A DNA stretch of 64,000 bases from Companilactobacillus kedongensis (GCF_003946625.1 NZ_RHOR01000003.1:112813-176812); one strand, 5' to 3'. Counted from the stretch's first letter, positions 7,547-17,748 are shown. The notes: a model not told the origin generated them from the letters alone. A program made the numbers and translations.

Positions 7547-8972
7547 AGCACATAGATTGCATCCAGCGGCAATTATGTTTTACCTATATAAAGAGCTTAG
7601 ATCAATCATTTTACCGGCATTTTTTATGTTGATTGCTTTATTGAATAGTTCAGTAATGATAATGATATTAGTGATAACACTGTTAATATTAGTAGTCATC
7701 ACCAAGTGTTTATTAAGGTATTTTACTTTCAGTTATCAGTTGTTGGACCACGAGATTTTGGTCAAAAGTGGTATTTTTGTTAAAAAAGTTAATCATGTTC
7801 CGTACGATCGGATTCAAAATATTACTTCTAATCAATGGTTCTTTCTAAAACCGTTTGGTTTAGAGGAACTGGAAATAGAAACTGCGGGGCATTCTGAAGG
7901 TCCAGAGGTCAGTTTGGCAGCCGTTTCTGTGAAACTAAAGGACGAACTAAATAAGTATCGATCGGAAGTTGATACGGCAGATAAATCTAAAAATGTTTCA
8001 CGGGAAACTTTTTCGGGGGAATCGTATTCGATCACTTGGAGAGAGTTATTAAAATTTTCGCTAACTTCACCAGCATTCTTGTCAGGTCTTTTGGCAATTT
8101 TGGCGATTTATGGAAAAGTTCAAAACGGTATCAGTAAGAAGTTTTATGCATTAGCCGCGAATGAGATGCAGCATTTGGGAGTTATTCTGATCGTAGTTGG
8201 ATTATTTCTTGTAATGTTGATTTTCTATATTGTTTCAGTGCTGATATTGATTGCTAAGTACTATCACTTCAATCTGGTTAAAGTTAATAATAAATTGCAG
8301 ATGCAATATGGGTTATTTAAAACAAAGAAAACATCCATTGCTACTAGTCGTGTTCAAGCAGTAGTTGTAAAACAAGCATTACTTCGTAGGTTTTTAAAAA
8401 TTGCGACAGTCAAGTTAGTGATCATTTCCAATTCTAAAAAAGAAGATACCGAAAAAGATATTATTATCATGCCCGTGATCGAAACGGCACAATTGGAAGA
8501 ATTTCTAAATAGATTTTTCCCTGACATTGCCGTGGACAAATTAAAAATTAAAGATCCGTTACCCAAAACTTATTACTATGATTTGCGTAATGCACTTATC
8601 TTCGCAGTTATAGGGGATGTTATTTTCGGAATCCTATTTTATGCAATCGTTTGGTTAGTACTAAGTTTTGTTTTATTATCACTAATATTCTGTATGGTTC
8701 CTGCTTATTTAAGAGCTAGACGCTCGAATCTTTCTATTATAGATAAGAATTATTTATATTTAACCAATAATCATTTGTTTACTAAAAACAGCTATTTTAT
8801 TCCTAAAAGTAGTATTCAATTAGTTGAAAGGCGGCAAAGTATTTGGTTAGAGAAAAATTTATTTGCACATTTACGGATTAATTGTCGTTCTGGAGTTGGA
8901 GAACGGGTGATTATGGTTAAGTATTTATCTGCGGATTGGGTTGATGAGGTTGTTAGATGGTATAAGAGTTAA
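7536..8972 (+). CDS. ydbT: YdbT-like multi-PH-domain membrane protein
   Basis: This 478-residue partner of YdbS has repeated bPH2 modules, each with the pattern of a basic stretch, a PYDRIQNIT or TSRVQAVV motif and flanking membrane helices (about 15-65, 175-250, 345-390). A third module near the C-terminus has FIPKSSIQLVERRQS. The AGGAGG site lies inside ydbS, so the two are translationally coupled. The exact role is not established. Repeat B3 starts 4 bp after its stop. Confidence 0.85.
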   Translation: MMSKAHRLHPAAIMFYLYKELRSIILPAFFMLIALLNSSVMIMILVITLLILVVITKCLLRYFTFSYQLLDHEILVKSGIFVKKVNHVPYDRIQNITSNQWFFLKPFGLEELEIETAGHSEGPEVSLAAVSVKLKDELNKYRSEVDTADKSKNVSRETFSGESYSITWRELLKFSLTSPAFLSGLLAILAIYGKVQNGISKKFYALAANEMQHLGVILIVVGLFLVMLIFYIVSVLILIAKYYHFNLVKVNNKLQMQYGLFKTKKTSIATSRVQAVVVKQALLRRFLKIATVKLVIISNSKKEDTEKDIIIMPVIETAQLEEFLNRFFPDIAVDKLKIKDPLPKTYYYDLRNALIFAVIGDVIFGILFYAIVWLVLSFVLLSLIFCMVPAYLRARRSNLSIIDKNYLYLTNNHLFTKNSYFIPKSSIQLVERRQSIWLEKNLFAHLRINCRSGVGERVIMVKYLSADWVDEVVRWYKS

Positions 8973-8976
8973 ATAT

Positions 8977-9151
8977 GCCGCCGAAGGTTTTGAGTAATTC
9001 CACCTGTTGCGGGGACCGCCTTTAGTCAAGGTCTAAAGGCTCGATTTTGAGCTTTGCTGGCGCAAATCTCAGAATCGTCCATGGTGTAAGGATGGAAAAT
9101 CACCATCCAACATCATTTTCGCAACTGGTTCCATTACTCAAAATCTTCAGC
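8977..9151 (+). repeat. Family B structured repeat, copy B3 (plus orientation)
   Basis: The outer arms GCCGAAGGTTTTGAGTAAT and ATTACTCAAAATCTTCAGC pair, followed by a symmetric TCC/TCC internal loop and ACC/GGT, GTTGCG/CGCAAC. Inside are P4 (GCCTTTAG / CTAAAGGC), P3 (GATTTTGAG / CTCAGAATC) and P2 (GGTGTAAGGATGG / CCATCCAACATC). It is a solitary copy, directly after ydbT and before a bidirectional terminator. Confidence 0.93.
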
Positions 9152-9186
9152 TAGTTATCCCTAGCACTTTTTGTAGATGATAAAAA

Positions 9187-9227
9187 ATACCCCTTAAGTA
9201 TACAAATTTGTATATTTGAGGGGTATT
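9187..9227. terminator. Bidirectional terminator between ydbT and metY
   Basis: AATACCCCT pairs with AGGGGTATT and the interior also pairs (TATACAAA / TTTGTATA). The flanks are A-rich on the left and T-rich on the right, so it can serve both convergent units. Confidence 0.75.
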
Positions 9228-9282
9228 TGGTTGTTTAAATGTATATCAAAATTAGCCGTAGGGAGAGAGGAAAGCACTAAAT

Positions 9283-10566
9283 CTAGTCGCTAACCTTATC
9301 CAATCCTTGTTTGAGATCAGCTATCAAATCATCAGCATTTTCGATACCAATTGAGATTCTGATCAAATCAGGTGTGATACCAGTTGCTAAGAGTTCTTTT
9401 TCATTTAATTGAGCATGTGTTGTTGAAGCAGGATGAATGATCAATGATTTAGCGTCACCAACATTTGCTAACAAAGAGAAGATATTTAAATTAGAGATAA
9501 GTTCTTTACCGGCTTTTTCACCACCAGTTAAACCGATCGTAAAGATTGAACCGACACCTTTCTTGAAATCTCTCTTAGCCAAATCATAGTAAGGGCTGTC
9601 TTCTTGTTCAGGATACTTGATCCATGCAACTTTAGGAGAATCTTGGAGAAATTTGATAACTTTACGAGTGTTTGAAACGTGACGTTCGATTCTGAGTGAC
9701 AGTGTTTCCAATCCTTGAATCAATAGGAATGAGTTGAAAGGACTGATGGCACCACCGACATCACGTAAAACTTCAGAACGAACTTTAGTTGTAAAGGCGC
9801 CACCTTTTAGATCGGCGAAAACTAAACCGTTGTATTGTGGATTTGGTGTGATGAATTCAGGATAGCGGTCAGATTTACGATAATCAAACTTACCATTTTC
9901 AGCAATGACGCCACCCATGCTTGTACCATGACCACCGATAAACTTAGTAGCTGATTCAACAACGATATCAGCGCCTAATTCTAATGGCTTGTATAGATAT
10001 GGTGAAGCAAAAGTATTATCGACGATCAATAGTAGTCCATGTTTATGAGCAATTGCGGCAATGGCTGGAAGGTCAGATAAATTTATATCTGGATTACCGA
10101 TACTTTCTAGATAAAGGGCCTTTGTGTGTTCGTTGATTTCTTTTTCAAAATTTTCAGGATCGTCTGAATTAACAAAGTGTGTCTTGATGCCTAGCTTTGG
10201 GAAAGTAACATTGAATAAATTGTAAGTACCACCATAGAGAGTACTTGCTGAAACGATCTCGTCACCTGCACCAGCAATGTTTTGAATTGCAGCGGCAATT
10301 GCAGCAGCACCGGTTGCCAAAGCTACACCAGCGGTACCGCCTTCTAGTTTAGCAACACGTTTTTCCAAGACATCAGTTGTGGGGTTAGTCAAACGAGTAT
10401 AAATATTACCTGGATCTTTTAATGCAAAACGATCGGCTGCTTGTTGTGGATCTTTAAAAACGTATGAAGTTGTTTGATAAATTGGAACAGCACGTGATCC
10501 AGTTTCATCGACAGTTTGTCCTGCATGTACTTGTAATGTCTCAAAGCTATATTTTTGTTCACTCAT
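9283..10566 (-). CDS. metY: O-acetylhomoserine sulfhydrylase
   Basis: This PLP enzyme of the Cys/Met metabolism family has 427 residues and forms homocysteine from O-acetylhomoserine and sulfide. The PLP lysine lies in [26 protein letters not shown] and SIGNPDINL are further family motifs. The start is taken at [17 protein letters not shown], where GGAGG sits at the right distance; upstream codons lack a site. Its ribosome site lies in the last codons of metA, so the two are coupled. A cystathionine gamma-synthase role is less likely given the long OAH-sulfhydrylase-type inserts. Confidence 0.9.
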   Translation of the reverse strand: MSEQKYSFETLQVHAGQTVDETGSRAVPIYQTTSYVFKDPQQAADRFALKDPGNIYTRLTNPTTDVLEKRVAKLEGGTAGVALATGAAAIAAAIQNIAGAGDEIVSASTLYGGTYNLFNVTFPKLGIKTHFVNSDDPENFEKEINEHTKALYLESIGNPDINLSDLPAIAAIAHKHGLLLIVDNTFASPYLYKPLELGADIVVESATKFIGGHGTSMGGVIAENGKFDYRKSDRYPEFITPNPQYNGLVFADLKGGAFTTKVRSEVLRDVGGAISPFNSFLLIQGLETLSLRIERHVSNTRKVIKFLQDSPKVAWIKYPEQEDSPYYDLAKRDFKKGVGSIFTIGLTGGEKAGKELISNLNIFSLLANVGDAKSLIIHPASTTHAQLNEKELLATGITPDLIRISIGIENADDLIADLKQGLDKVSD

Positions 10567-10568
10567 AA

Positions 10569-11390
10569 TTATAATTCCTCCAAAATTTTGTTTAACCAAT
10601 TGTGATATAGATACTGTCCATTGCTATGCCAAACTTGATAGTCCTTATTAGGGTTCGTCAGTGATAAGTTATTGGGTTCTCTTATTTCTTTTCCTTTTGA
10701 TAAATCTCTGCGATACTCATTGATCAATGTTTGAGCACTGTATTCTGGATGTCCCAGATTATAGAAGGCTCGATTTGATTTTAATAAAAAGGGACCGGTT
10801 TGTTGGTTGTCGCATAGTATTTGTAGTGCCTGATTATGTTGGATGATTCTTCTCTCAACGCCGCTCATTCGCGACTGCGGCATTCGAAAACCACTCGTAA
10901 ATTCTGAATTTGAAAGTTGATTCTGATATACTCCGAAGATTTTTTTATTCAAATTGATCTTTGGAATATTAAAATCTAGATAAAGTCCAGCTAGTGCTGC
11001 CCAGCAGGTAAACAATTGATATTTAGTATGTGTTTTGCTCCAATCACGGATCGCTATGAATTCTGGCCAAAAATCTACATCGGAATAATTCAATTGTTCT
11101 AAGGGAGCTCCGGTTATGATCAAACCATCGAAATATTGAGACTTTATTTGATCTAGCGTCACGTAATTATTCTTTAGAGCCTGTACATTTCCATGTTTCC
11201 ATTTATGAGATGCTGGATACATGAAGGTCAATTTAACGTATTCAGGTAATTTTTCAAAAAGATCGTTCAACTGATTCTCAGCCTCAATTTTATTTGGCAT
11301 GATATTCAAAACTAGAATTGATAGATAATCAATATTTTCTAAAGCATTATTTTTTAAATTACTTAAACCATTTGTTCGATAAACAACCAT
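10569..11390 (-). CDS. metA: Homoserine O-acyltransferase, MetA family
   Basis: This enzyme activates homoserine for methionine synthesis and has 273 residues. The catalytic cysteine is in [15 protein letters not shown], the histidine in NLGHPEYSA, and [11 protein letters not shown] and [10 protein letters not shown] are family motifs. In firmicutes such enzymes mostly use acetyl-CoA, which suits the adjacent metY. The start is the ATG read from 11390; a GTG at 11399 overlaps the GGAGG ribosome site and so cannot be used. It is preceded by a T-box leader. Confidence 0.88.
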   Translation of the reverse strand: MVVYRTNGLSNLKNNALENIDYLSILVLNIMPNKIEAENQLNDLFEKLPEYVKLTFMYPASHKWKHGNVQALKNNYVTLDQIKSQYFDGLIITGAPLEQLNYSDVDFWPEFIAIRDWSKTHTKYQLFTCWAALAGLYLDFNIPKINLNKKIFGVYQNQLSNSEFTSGFRMPQSRMSGVERRIIQHNQALQILCDNQQTGPFLLKSNRAFYNLGHPEYSAQTLINEYRRDLSKGKEIREPNNLSLTNPNKDYQVWHSNGQYLYHNWLNKILEEL

Positions 11391-11421
11391 CAAAATCACC
11401 TCCGTTAAATTAAAAAAGTAT

Positions 11422-11700
11422 AAAAAAAGTCCCCATGCTGACTAATGTCAACATGGGGACGATGTGGTCGTGGTACCACCCCAATTCGTAGAAAAAACTC
11501 TACCTCAACAACTCAATATAAATAAATATAATAAGTTCGGGATGATATCGCATCCTTGCGTACCATTGGCTTTCACCTAGGTAAGACTCCAAGCTCATCT
11601 TCAATCAAGTTTTCGTTCCGCCTTTTCACTATCTAGCGGTCACTATCCAAACTACTCATTGATCTACTCTTCTTATCAACGTCTAAATTAAATTTTCTTT
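11422..11700 (-). promoter_or_regulatory. T-box leader (probably tRNA-Met sensing) of metA-metY
   Basis: Read on the minus strand, the T-box core GGGGTGGTACCACG lies at about 11469-11482. It is followed by a terminator hairpin (GTCCCCATG ... CATGGGGAC, 11429-11460) and a T run at 11422-11428. The upstream part contains AGAGTAGAT and a Stem I-like region. An ATG at 11596-11598 (as read on the minus strand) is a plausible specifier codon for methionine. The core is certain; the specifier assignment is an inference from position and from the genes controlled. Confidence 0.9.
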
Positions 11701-11757
11701 AATGAAATTAGTGATTATTATAGGCGTTGAATTATAAAAGTCAAGCTCGATTTAAAA

Positions 11758-12702
11758 TTAATATTCACTCTCAGCAATTTTTTCTAAAGTTTCTTTTGAA
11801 GGGATGAAGAATAGATTACCAGTGATCGGTGTACTGAAGTCCAATAGGCGATCACTCTTAGTAAACATATTTGTCAGCATTCTATTAGTAATAGCGAAGT
11901 CTTTTGAATAACCGATAAAGTAAGTTCCAGTAATATCTTTAGCGGGATCTGAAAATGGCACATTCATTCTGACGATTTTGTGTTCAACACCGTCTTTTTC
12001 GTCTTTAGAGGCGATGTTATGAGCGTTTGGTAGTTTCTCATCATCATCTAATTCACGATCAGAAAACTTATGACGACCGATAGATTTTTCCTGGTCTTCG
12101 GTCTTTAGAGCGTTCCAAGCTGCCATATTGTGATTGTACTTTTGAGCAAAGGCATAAGATCCGTTAACAAATTCTGGATCTTGTTCTTCGTCAATCAAAG
12201 TGTAATCCATTGATTCGATACCAGCGGGATTTTCAGTCCCATCAATAAATCCGACGATAGCACGACCTTCAAAGTATCTGAAACCGTGTGTTTCATCTTC
12301 AACGGTTGTGATTGGTCTTAGGATACCCATAAATTGGTCGATGATTTCGTAACAAACTGACATTTTAGAAGCACGAACATGAATAAATAGATCTCCAGGT
12401 GTAGAAACAGCAGTATATTTAGGACCTTTGATCTCTTTGAAAGGTGCTAGTTCCTTAGGCTTTGGTGCGTCCGGGAAAAGATAATCCCAAGCATTTGAAC
12501 CAAATCCCCAAGCTACATGTACTTGGGCTTCGGGATCTCGAACACGCATACTGTTAATGATAGAGTTTGACATATCTGAGAATTCTGCAATAGTGTCTTT
12601 TTCAACAGTTTGATCTTCACGTTTCAACATCAAAGTCGTAAAAATGACACTTTCGCCGGCGTCCTTATAAACGTCTTGAGCTTTTTTAATATCAATAGTC
12701 AT
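11758..12702 (-). CDS. Dyp-type heme peroxidase
   Basis: This is a 314-residue dye-decolorizing peroxidase. The GFIDGTENP motif holds the distal aspartate. A candidate proximal heme-ligand histidine is in LPNAHNIAS, and RMNVPFSD is the expected conserved segment after it. No signal peptide is seen, so the protein is cytoplasmic or packaged; no encapsulin gene is adjacent. A TTGGAGGTAAAC site precedes the ATG. It is transcribed alone, between the metA T-box and the divergent C59 gene. Confidence 0.9.
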   Translation of the reverse strand: MTIDIKKAQDVYKDAGESVIFTTLMLKREDQTVEKDTIAEFSDMSNSIINSMRVRDPEAQVHVAWGFGSNAWDYLFPDAPKPKELAPFKEIKGPKYTAVSTPGDLFIHVRASKMSVCYEIIDQFMGILRPITTVEDETHGFRYFEGRAIVGFIDGTENPAGIESMDYTLIDEEQDPEFVNGSYAFAQKYNHNMAAWNALKTEDQEKSIGRHKFSDRELDDDEKLPNAHNIASKDEKDGVEHKIVRMNVPFSDPAKDITGTYFIGYSKDFAITNRMLTNMFTKSDRLLDFSTPITGNLFFIPSKETLEKIAESEY

Positions 12703-12864
12703 CTGTTTACCTCCAAGGCTTGTTTATCCAAATGGTAACATATGGATCTATATCTTTTTGATTTAAAATTCGTAAATTTAAATTGTTGATTTTGTTGTTA
12801 ATTTAGGATAATAATTAATCATTGAATAAAAAAATTAATAATTGATCCGAAAGGGAGCATTACA

Positions 12865-13851
12865 ATGTGCACAAGTATAAGTTACGAAGCCTTAGATGGG
12901 GCCAAATTTTTATCAAGGACGATGGATTTTGCTTTTGAATTAAATGGTAAGCCAACATTTTTACCTAGAAAATATGAGTGGATATCATCATTCGATAAGA
13001 AAACTTATCAAGCCGATTATGCGATCCTGGGAACGGGTGCTAAATACGGAAATAATTATATGGTAGCCGATGGATTCAATGAATACGGATTATCAGCCGC
13101 CGAATTATATTTTGCACACATGTCAGAATATGATCACGAACCAACTGAAGGGGCAATTAATTTAGTTTCTGAAGAATTACTACTATGGGTTTTAGGCAAT
13201 AATAAATCTATTGCCGAATTAAAAGAGAATATCAAAAACGTTCATATCGTTGAATCTGATAATGGTGTTATGGGCAAGAATCAACCATTACACTGGATCT
13301 TTAGCGATTTAACAGGTGCTACTTATGTGTTAGAGCCAGAAGGAAACGGACTAGTTTTACAAGAAGATAAAACAGGTGTTATGACCAATACACCTGACTA
13401 TACATGGCATGAAACTAACTTGGCTAATTATCTAGGTGCACAACCTAATAATTTTGGTGGTAAGAAATTTGGCGACCTAGAAGTTGAACCATTAGGACAA
13501 AACGGAACATTCCGTCTTCCCGGTGGATACACAGCTCCTGATCGCTTTGTCAGAACTGCTTTTAACCGTGAAGTGATCGAAAAACCTGCTGACGCAGACG
13601 AAGCAGTTAACACGATTATGCATATTTTGGATAGTGTTGATGTTCCAAAGGGTGCTAATACTAAACCAGATGGTCCAAGTTACACTCAATATCAAGCAGT
13701 TTTTGATATGACTAATAGAATTATGTATTACATTCCATATGCTAATAGAACTGTTTTCAAAGTTTCTATGACTGATGAAATGATCAATGCACAAAAAACT
13801 CCTAAAGAATTCCCTGTTACTATGACTCAAGAGTTTAAGGAATTGAATTAG
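12865..13851 (+). CDS. C59 Ntn-hydrolase, penicillin V acylase-like
   Basis: This choloylglycine hydrolase family enzyme has 328 residues. Cys2 is the nucleophile after Met removal; Arg18, Asp21, Asn175 and Arg227 fall at family catalytic positions. In the family, residue 82 helps separate bile salt hydrolases (Asn) from penicillin V acylases (Tyr). Here position 82 is Tyr (AELYF), so I favour an acylase acting on N-acyl substrates such as acyl-homoserine lactones or penicillin V rather than a bile salt hydrolase. A GGGAGC site precedes the ATG. Repeat pair B4/B5 follows. Confidence 0.88.
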   Translation: MCTSISYEALDGAKFLSRTMDFAFELNGKPTFLPRKYEWISSFDKKTYQADYAILGTGAKYGNNYMVADGFNEYGLSAAELYFAHMSEYDHEPTEGAINLVSEELLLWVLGNNKSIAELKENIKNVHIVESDNGVMGKNQPLHWIFSDLTGATYVLEPEGNGLVLQEDKTGVMTNTPDYTWHETNLANYLGAQPNNFGGKKFGDLEVEPLGQNGTFRLPGGYTAPDRFVRTAFNREVIEKPADADEAVNTIMHILDSVDVPKGANTKPDGPSYTQYQAVFDMTNRIMYYIPYANRTVFKVSMTDEMINAQKTPKEFPVTMTQEFKELN

Positions 13852-13872
13852 GTAGGCGTGGTGGTGGAAACT

Positions 13873-14045
13873 GCCGCATCAGATTTAGAGTAATTCCACC
13901 TGTTGCATGACCCCCTTCAGCCAAGGTCTGAAGGCTCGGTTTTGAGCTTTGCTGCGCAAATCTCAAAATCGTCCATGGTGTAAGGACGGAAAACCACCGT
14001 CCAACACCATTTTCGCAACTGGTTCCATTACTCTAAATCTGATGC
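13873..14045 (+). repeat. Family B structured repeat, copy B4 (plus orientation)
   Basis: The outer arms GCATCAGATTTAGAGTAAT and ATTACTCTAAATCTGATGC are perfectly complementary over 19 bp. The inner hairpins are P4 (CCTTCAG / CTGAAGG), P3 (GATTTTGAG-like / CTCAAAATC) and P2 (GGTGTAAGGACGG / CCGTCCAACACC). It sits after the C59 gene and faces B5 across a terminator. Confidence 0.94.
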
Positions 14046-14074
14046 TTATATCCTTTTTAATGAATAATAATAGG

Positions 14075-14115
14075 CTCCAGTTATACGGCTTGATTCGTAT
14101 ATCTGGAGTTTTTTT
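14075..14115 (+). terminator. Intrinsic terminator between B4 and B5
   Basis: CTCCAGTTATACG pairs with CGTATATCTGGAG, followed by seven T. It lies at the centre of the inward-facing repeat pair. Confidence 0.82.
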
Positions 14116-14175
14116 GTTGAATAGAACATGAATGCATTATCTTGGAAATTGACGATAATTGCTGAACGGTATTTA

Positions 14176-14348
14176 GCCGGAAGGTTCTAGTAATGTAACC
14201 AGTTGTGCAAGTGGAGTCGAACGGTGGAACCGTTCATACTCCACCGACGATTCTGAGATTTGCGCAGCAAAGCTCAAAATCGAGGTTCCCAGACCAAGGC
14301 TGGGGACCGGTCGCATAACAGGTGGAATTACTAGAAACTGGAGGCGGC
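14176..14348 (-). repeat. Family B structured repeat, copy B5 (minus orientation)
   Basis: The outer arms GCCGGAAGGTTCTAGTAAT and ATTACTAGAAACTGGAGGC pair. P2 is GTGGAGTCGAACGGT / ACCGTTCATACTCCAC, P3 is CGATTCTGAGATTTGC / GCAAAGCTCAAAATCG, P4 is GGTTCCCAG / CTGGGGACC around ACCAAGG. The internal loop reads GTA/GGA here instead of GGA/GGA. It precedes the GntR promoter. Confidence 0.93.
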
Positions 14349-14385
14349 AAACAACAGTGGTATGTAAACCACAACTAAAATGAGA

Positions 14386-14391
14386 TATAAT
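14386..14391 (+). promoter_or_regulatory. -10 element of the GntR regulator gene
   Basis: TATAAT lies 58 bp before the gene start, with a weak -35-like TGTAAA 17 bp upstream. The candidate operator at 14421-14435 lies downstream of it. Confidence 0.5.
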
Positions 14392-14420
14392 AAATAAAAA
14401 TGATGGCTACCTTATTTAAA

Positions 14421-14435
14421 ATTGGTGCGTTCCAA
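14421..14435. promoter_or_regulatory. Candidate GntR operator in its own leader
   Basis: ATTGG-N6-CCAA is an inverted repeat placed between the -10 element and the ribosome site. The same half-sites with the same 6-bp spacing occur in front of xfp at 15194-15208. Autoregulation is inferred. Confidence 0.5.
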
Positions 14436-14449
14436 AAAAAGGAGGAACT

Positions 14450-15178
14450 ATGGCAGATTTAGTTTATCAACGAGTTATTAGTTCACTAAAAGAAAAGATA
14501 GATGCAAATGCATACCCAGATATGCGCTTGCCTGACGAACGTTCATTGGCAGAACAATATGATGTCAGTAGAAGTTCGATCAAACGTGCTTTGAGCAATA
14601 TGTCAGAACAGGGAATCATCTTCAAGAAACGTGGTTCAGGAACATTTGTTAATCCATTGTATTTAAAGCAGGATTCATATTTTAACTACAGCGGCAGTAA
14701 TTTGGGAATTACAGATAGTTTTAAATCTAATGGACAGAAACCTGGCATCAAGGTTTTGGACTTTGATGTTATTAGACCGGATAAAGATATGCAGGATAAT
14801 CTATTTTTGCAAGCAAGTGAATTTGTCTATTCCTTCAAGCGATTACGTTTACTAGATGACAAACCATTTATGATCGAAACGGGCTATATTCCGATTAAAT
14901 TGGCCCCTGAATTAACTGAGGAGATTGCATCTGATTCAATTTTTAATTATGTAGAATCTGAATTGGGTAAGGAAGTTAATAAAACCTATTTAGCAATATC
15001 AGCTGCGCCATCTGATGAAGAGGGACAAGAGTTATTGAACTTAAAAGAAAATGAACCATTAGGTGTCATGGAGGGGATCTTCTTCTTAAATGATGGAACG
15101 CCATTTGAGTTCTCAACTATGAAATTGCACTATAAATATTTCAAATATGATTCCTTCGTTGATTTGGATAATCATTAG
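14450..15178 (+). CDS. GntR/UTRA transcriptional regulator
   Basis: This regulator has 242 residues. The N-terminal winged helix spans about residues 4-68 (LPDERSLAEQYDVSRSSIKRALSNMSEQG, then RGSGTFVNP). A C-terminal UTRA effector domain, which typically binds a phosphosugar or similar, spans about 90-238. An AAGGAGGAAC site precedes the ATG. It lies 101 bp upstream of phosphoketolase on the same strand and shares a candidate operator with it, so it likely controls phosphoketolase in response to a sugar-related signal. That assignment is an inference. Confidence 0.9.
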   Translation: MADLVYQRVISSLKEKIDANAYPDMRLPDERSLAEQYDVSRSSIKRALSNMSEQGIIFKKRGSGTFVNPLYLKQDSYFNYSGSNLGITDSFKSNGQKPGIKVLDFDVIRPDKDMQDNLFLQASEFVYSFKRLRLLDDKPFMIETGYIPIKLAPELTEEIASDSIFNYVESELGKEVNKTYLAISAAPSDEEGQELLNLKENEPLGVMEGIFFLNDGTPFEFSTMKLHYKYFKYDSFVDLDNH

Positions 15179-15193
15179 AAATTTATTTTTAAA

Positions 15194-15208
15194 ATTGGGA
15201 CGACCCAA
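15194..15208. promoter_or_regulatory. Candidate operator upstream of xfp
   Basis: ATTGG-N6-CCAA here forms a larger palindrome, AATTGGG-ACGA-CCCAATT. It is centred about 20 bp upstream of the -35 box of xfp. Shared half-sites with the site in front of the GntR gene suggest the same regulator. Confidence 0.5.
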
Positions 15209-15220
15209 TTAGTTAACTGG

Positions 15221-15249
15221 TTGACTTTAATTACAATACTGGTTATTAT
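15221..15249 (+). promoter_or_regulatory. Sigma-A promoter of xfp
   Basis: TTGACT at 15221-15226 and TATTAT at 15244-15249 are separated by 17 bp. The start codon is 31 bp downstream of the -10 box. Confidence 0.75.
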
Positions 15250-15279
15250 ATACATGTAAAACCTAAGGAGTGTGCCGTT

Positions 15280-17637
15280 ATGACAGATTATTCATCAAAA
15301 GAATATTTAAACTTAGTCGACAAATATTGGCGTGCAGCAAACTATGTTTCTGTTGGTCAATTATATTTAAAAGATAACCCATTATTAAAACGTGCTCTTA
15401 AACCTGAAGATGTTAAAGTTCACCCAATCGGACATTGGGGTACTATTGCAGGTCAAAACTTTATCTATGCTCATCTAAACCGTATTATTAATGAATACGG
15501 TGTAAATATGTTCTATATCGAAGGACCAGGTCATGGTGGTCAAGTTATGGTTTCAAACTCATATCTTGATGGAAGCTATACTGAAATTTATCCTAAGATC
15601 ACTCAAGACGAAAAGGGTATGCAAAAACTCTTTAAACAATTCTCCTTCCCAGGTGGAATTGCTTCTCATGCTGCTCCTGAAACACCAGGTTCAATGCATG
15701 AAGGTGGCGAACTAGGATACTCACTATCACACGGTGTTGGTGCTATTTTAGATAACCCTGATCAAATTGCCGCTGTTGTTATTGGTGATGGTGAATCAGA
15801 AACTGGTCCATTGGCTGGTTCATGGTTCTCAAATGTATTCATTAACCCTGTAAATGATGGTGCTGTTTTGCCTATCGTTAACTTAAATGGATTCAAGATT
15901 TCTAACCCTACAATTCTTTCACGTAAAAACGATGAAGACTTGAGAGAGTATTATAGCGGTCTTGGCTGGGAACCTCTCTTTGTTGAAGGGGACGATCCTG
16001 CTGAAATGCATCCAGCAATGGCTAAAACTTTAGATGTTGCTATTGCTAGAATCAAAGATATTCAAACAGAAGCTAGAAAACATCCAGCTTCAGAAGCTAC
16101 AATGCCAAGATGGCCAATGATCATCTTGCGTGCACCTAAGGGCTGGACTGGTCCTAAGGAATGGGATGGCGAACCTATTGAAGGTTCATTCAGAGCTCAC
16201 CAAATTCCAATTCCTGTAGATCAAAATGATATGCAACATGCTGATGCCTTAGTAGATTGGCTCAAATCATACAAACCTGAGGAATTATTCAATGAAGACG
16301 GTAGCTTGAAGTCTGAAATTGCTGCAATTATTCCTGAAGGTAACAAGAGAATGGCTATGAATCCTATCGTTAATGGTGGTATTGATCCTAAGCCTCTTAA
16401 ATTACCAGACTACAAGAACTATGCTTTGAAGTTCGACAAGCCAGGTGAGAAGACCGCTCAAGACATGATCGAATTAGGTAAATATCTCAAGGATGTTATT
16501 TTGAATAATCAAGATAACTTCAGACTATTTGGACCTGATGAAACAATGTCAAACCGTTTGAATCACATGTTTGAAGCTTCACCACGTCAATGGATGGAAG
16601 AAGTTAAAGAACCAAATGATCAATATGAAGCACCAGTTGGTCGTATTATTGATTCACAACTTTCAGAACATCAAGCCGAAGGATTCCTTGAAGGATATGC
16701 TTTGACAGGACGTCATGGTATCTTTGCCAGTTATGAAGCCTTCTTAAGAGTTGTCGATTCAATGTTGACACAACACTTCAAGTGGTTGAGAAAAGCTAAC
16801 GAATTGTCATGGAGAAAGAAGTACCCATCACTTAACGTTATTGCTACATCAACAGCTTTCCAACAAGATCACAATGGTTATACTCACCAAGATCCAGGTA
16901 TCATTACTCACTTAGCTGAAAAGAAACCTGAATATATCCGTGAATATTTCCCAGCTGACACAAACTCATTGCTTGCTGTTATGCCTAAGATCCTTGATGA
17001 TGAAGAGAAGATCAACTTGTTGGTTACTTCAAAGCATCCACGTCCACAATTCTACTCAATTGAAGAAGGACAAGAATTAGCTGATAAGGGTCTTAAAGTT
17101 ATCGACTGGGCTTCAAATGATGATGGCGAACCTGATATCGTCTTTGCTGCTGCCGGTACAGAACCAAACCTTGAAGCACTTGCTGCTATCAGCATTTTGC
17201 GTAAAGAAATTCCAGATCTTAAGATCAGATTCGTTAACGTTGTTGACCTATTGAAGTTAAGATCACCAGAAGTTGATCCTCGTGGATTGTCTGACGAAGA
17301 ATTCAACAATATCTTTACAGCTGACAAGCCAGTATTGTTTGCCTTCCATGGTTTTGAAGACATTATCAAAGATATTTTCTTTGATCGTGATAATCATAAT
17401 CTATTCGTTCATGGCTACCGTGAAAATGGTGATATCACTACACCATTCGATATGCGTGTTGTAAACGAAATGGATCGTTTCCACTTAGCAGAAGAAGCAG
17501 CTACTGCCGTATATGGTGATAAAGCTGATAAATTTGCTGACGAAATGGAAGCAGAAGTTGATAAACATAATAAGTACATCCGTGAATACGGTACAGATCT
17601 TCCAGAAGTTGAAGACTGGAAATGGGATGTAAAATAA
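15280..17637 (+). CDS. xfp: Xylulose-5-phosphate/fructose-6-phosphate phosphoketolase
   Basis: This thiamine-diphosphate enzyme cleaves xylulose 5-phosphate (and often fructose 6-phosphate) with phosphate to acetyl phosphate plus a triose or tetrose phosphate. Its 785 residues match the family. Motifs include [23 protein letters not shown], the ThDP-binding [15 protein letters not shown] and [16 protein letters not shown]. It is the key step of pentose and heterofermentative sugar use. It has its own promoter and follows the GntR regulator gene. A strong terminator follows at 17651-17686. Confidence 0.97.
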   Translation: MTDYSSKEYLNLVDKYWRAANYVSVGQLYLKDNPLLKRALKPEDVKVHPIGHWGTIAGQNFIYAHLNRIINEYGVNMFYIEGPGHGGQVMVSNSYLDGSYTEIYPKITQDEKGMQKLFKQFSFPGGIASHAAPETPGSMHEGGELGYSLSHGVGAILDNPDQIAAVVIGDGESETGPLAGSWFSNVFINPVNDGAVLPIVNLNGFKISNPTILSRKNDEDLREYYSGLGWEPLFVEGDDPAEMHPAMAKTLDVAIARIKDIQTEARKHPASEATMPRWPMIILRAPKGWTGPKEWDGEPIEGSFRAHQIPIPVDQNDMQHADALVDWLKSYKPEELFNEDGSLKSEIAAIIPEGNKRMAMNPIVNGGIDPKPLKLPDYKNYALKFDKPGEKTAQDMIELGKYLKDVILNNQDNFRLFGPDETMSNRLNHMFEASPRQWMEEVKEPNDQYEAPVGRIIDSQLSEHQAEGFLEGYALTGRHGIFASYEAFLRVVDSMLTQHFKWLRKANELSWRKKYPSLNVIATSTAFQQDHNGYTHQDPGIITHLAEKKPEYIREYFPADTNSLLAVMPKILDDEEKINLLVTSKHPRPQFYSIEEGQELADKGLKVIDWASNDDGEPDIVFAAAGTEPNLEALAAISILRKEIPDLKIRFVNVVDLLKLRSPEVDPRGLSDEEFNNIFTADKPVLFAFHGFEDIIKDIFFDRDNHNLFVHGYRENGDITTPFDMRVVNEMDRFHLAEEAATAVYGDKADKFADEMEAEVDKHNKYIREYGTDLPEVEDWKWDVK

Positions 17638-17650
17638 TTATTTAAATAAA

Positions 17651-17686
17651 AGAGCTATTTGGCATACTGCCAAATAGCTCTTTTTG
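17651..17686 (+). terminator. Intrinsic terminator of xfp
   Basis: AGAGCTATTTGGCA pairs with TGCCAAATAGCTCT over 14 bp with a 3-nt loop, followed by T residues. Confidence 0.92.
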
Positions 17687-17748
17687 ATGTCAAAAATCTT
17701 AAAAATTAATATATTATTATGAGTAAATATGTGTGTGGGGAGAGAACA

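Noticed and set aside
13873..14045. Family B copies as tRNA or tmRNA because of a cloverleaf-like plan
   Set aside because: Stem lengths and loops do not fit tRNA; no TTCGA loop or CCA end; outer stem is far too long.
4776..14348. Family B repeats as a CRISPR array
   Set aside because: Copies are 160-185 bp, kilobases apart, in both orientations, with no regular spacers and no cas genes.
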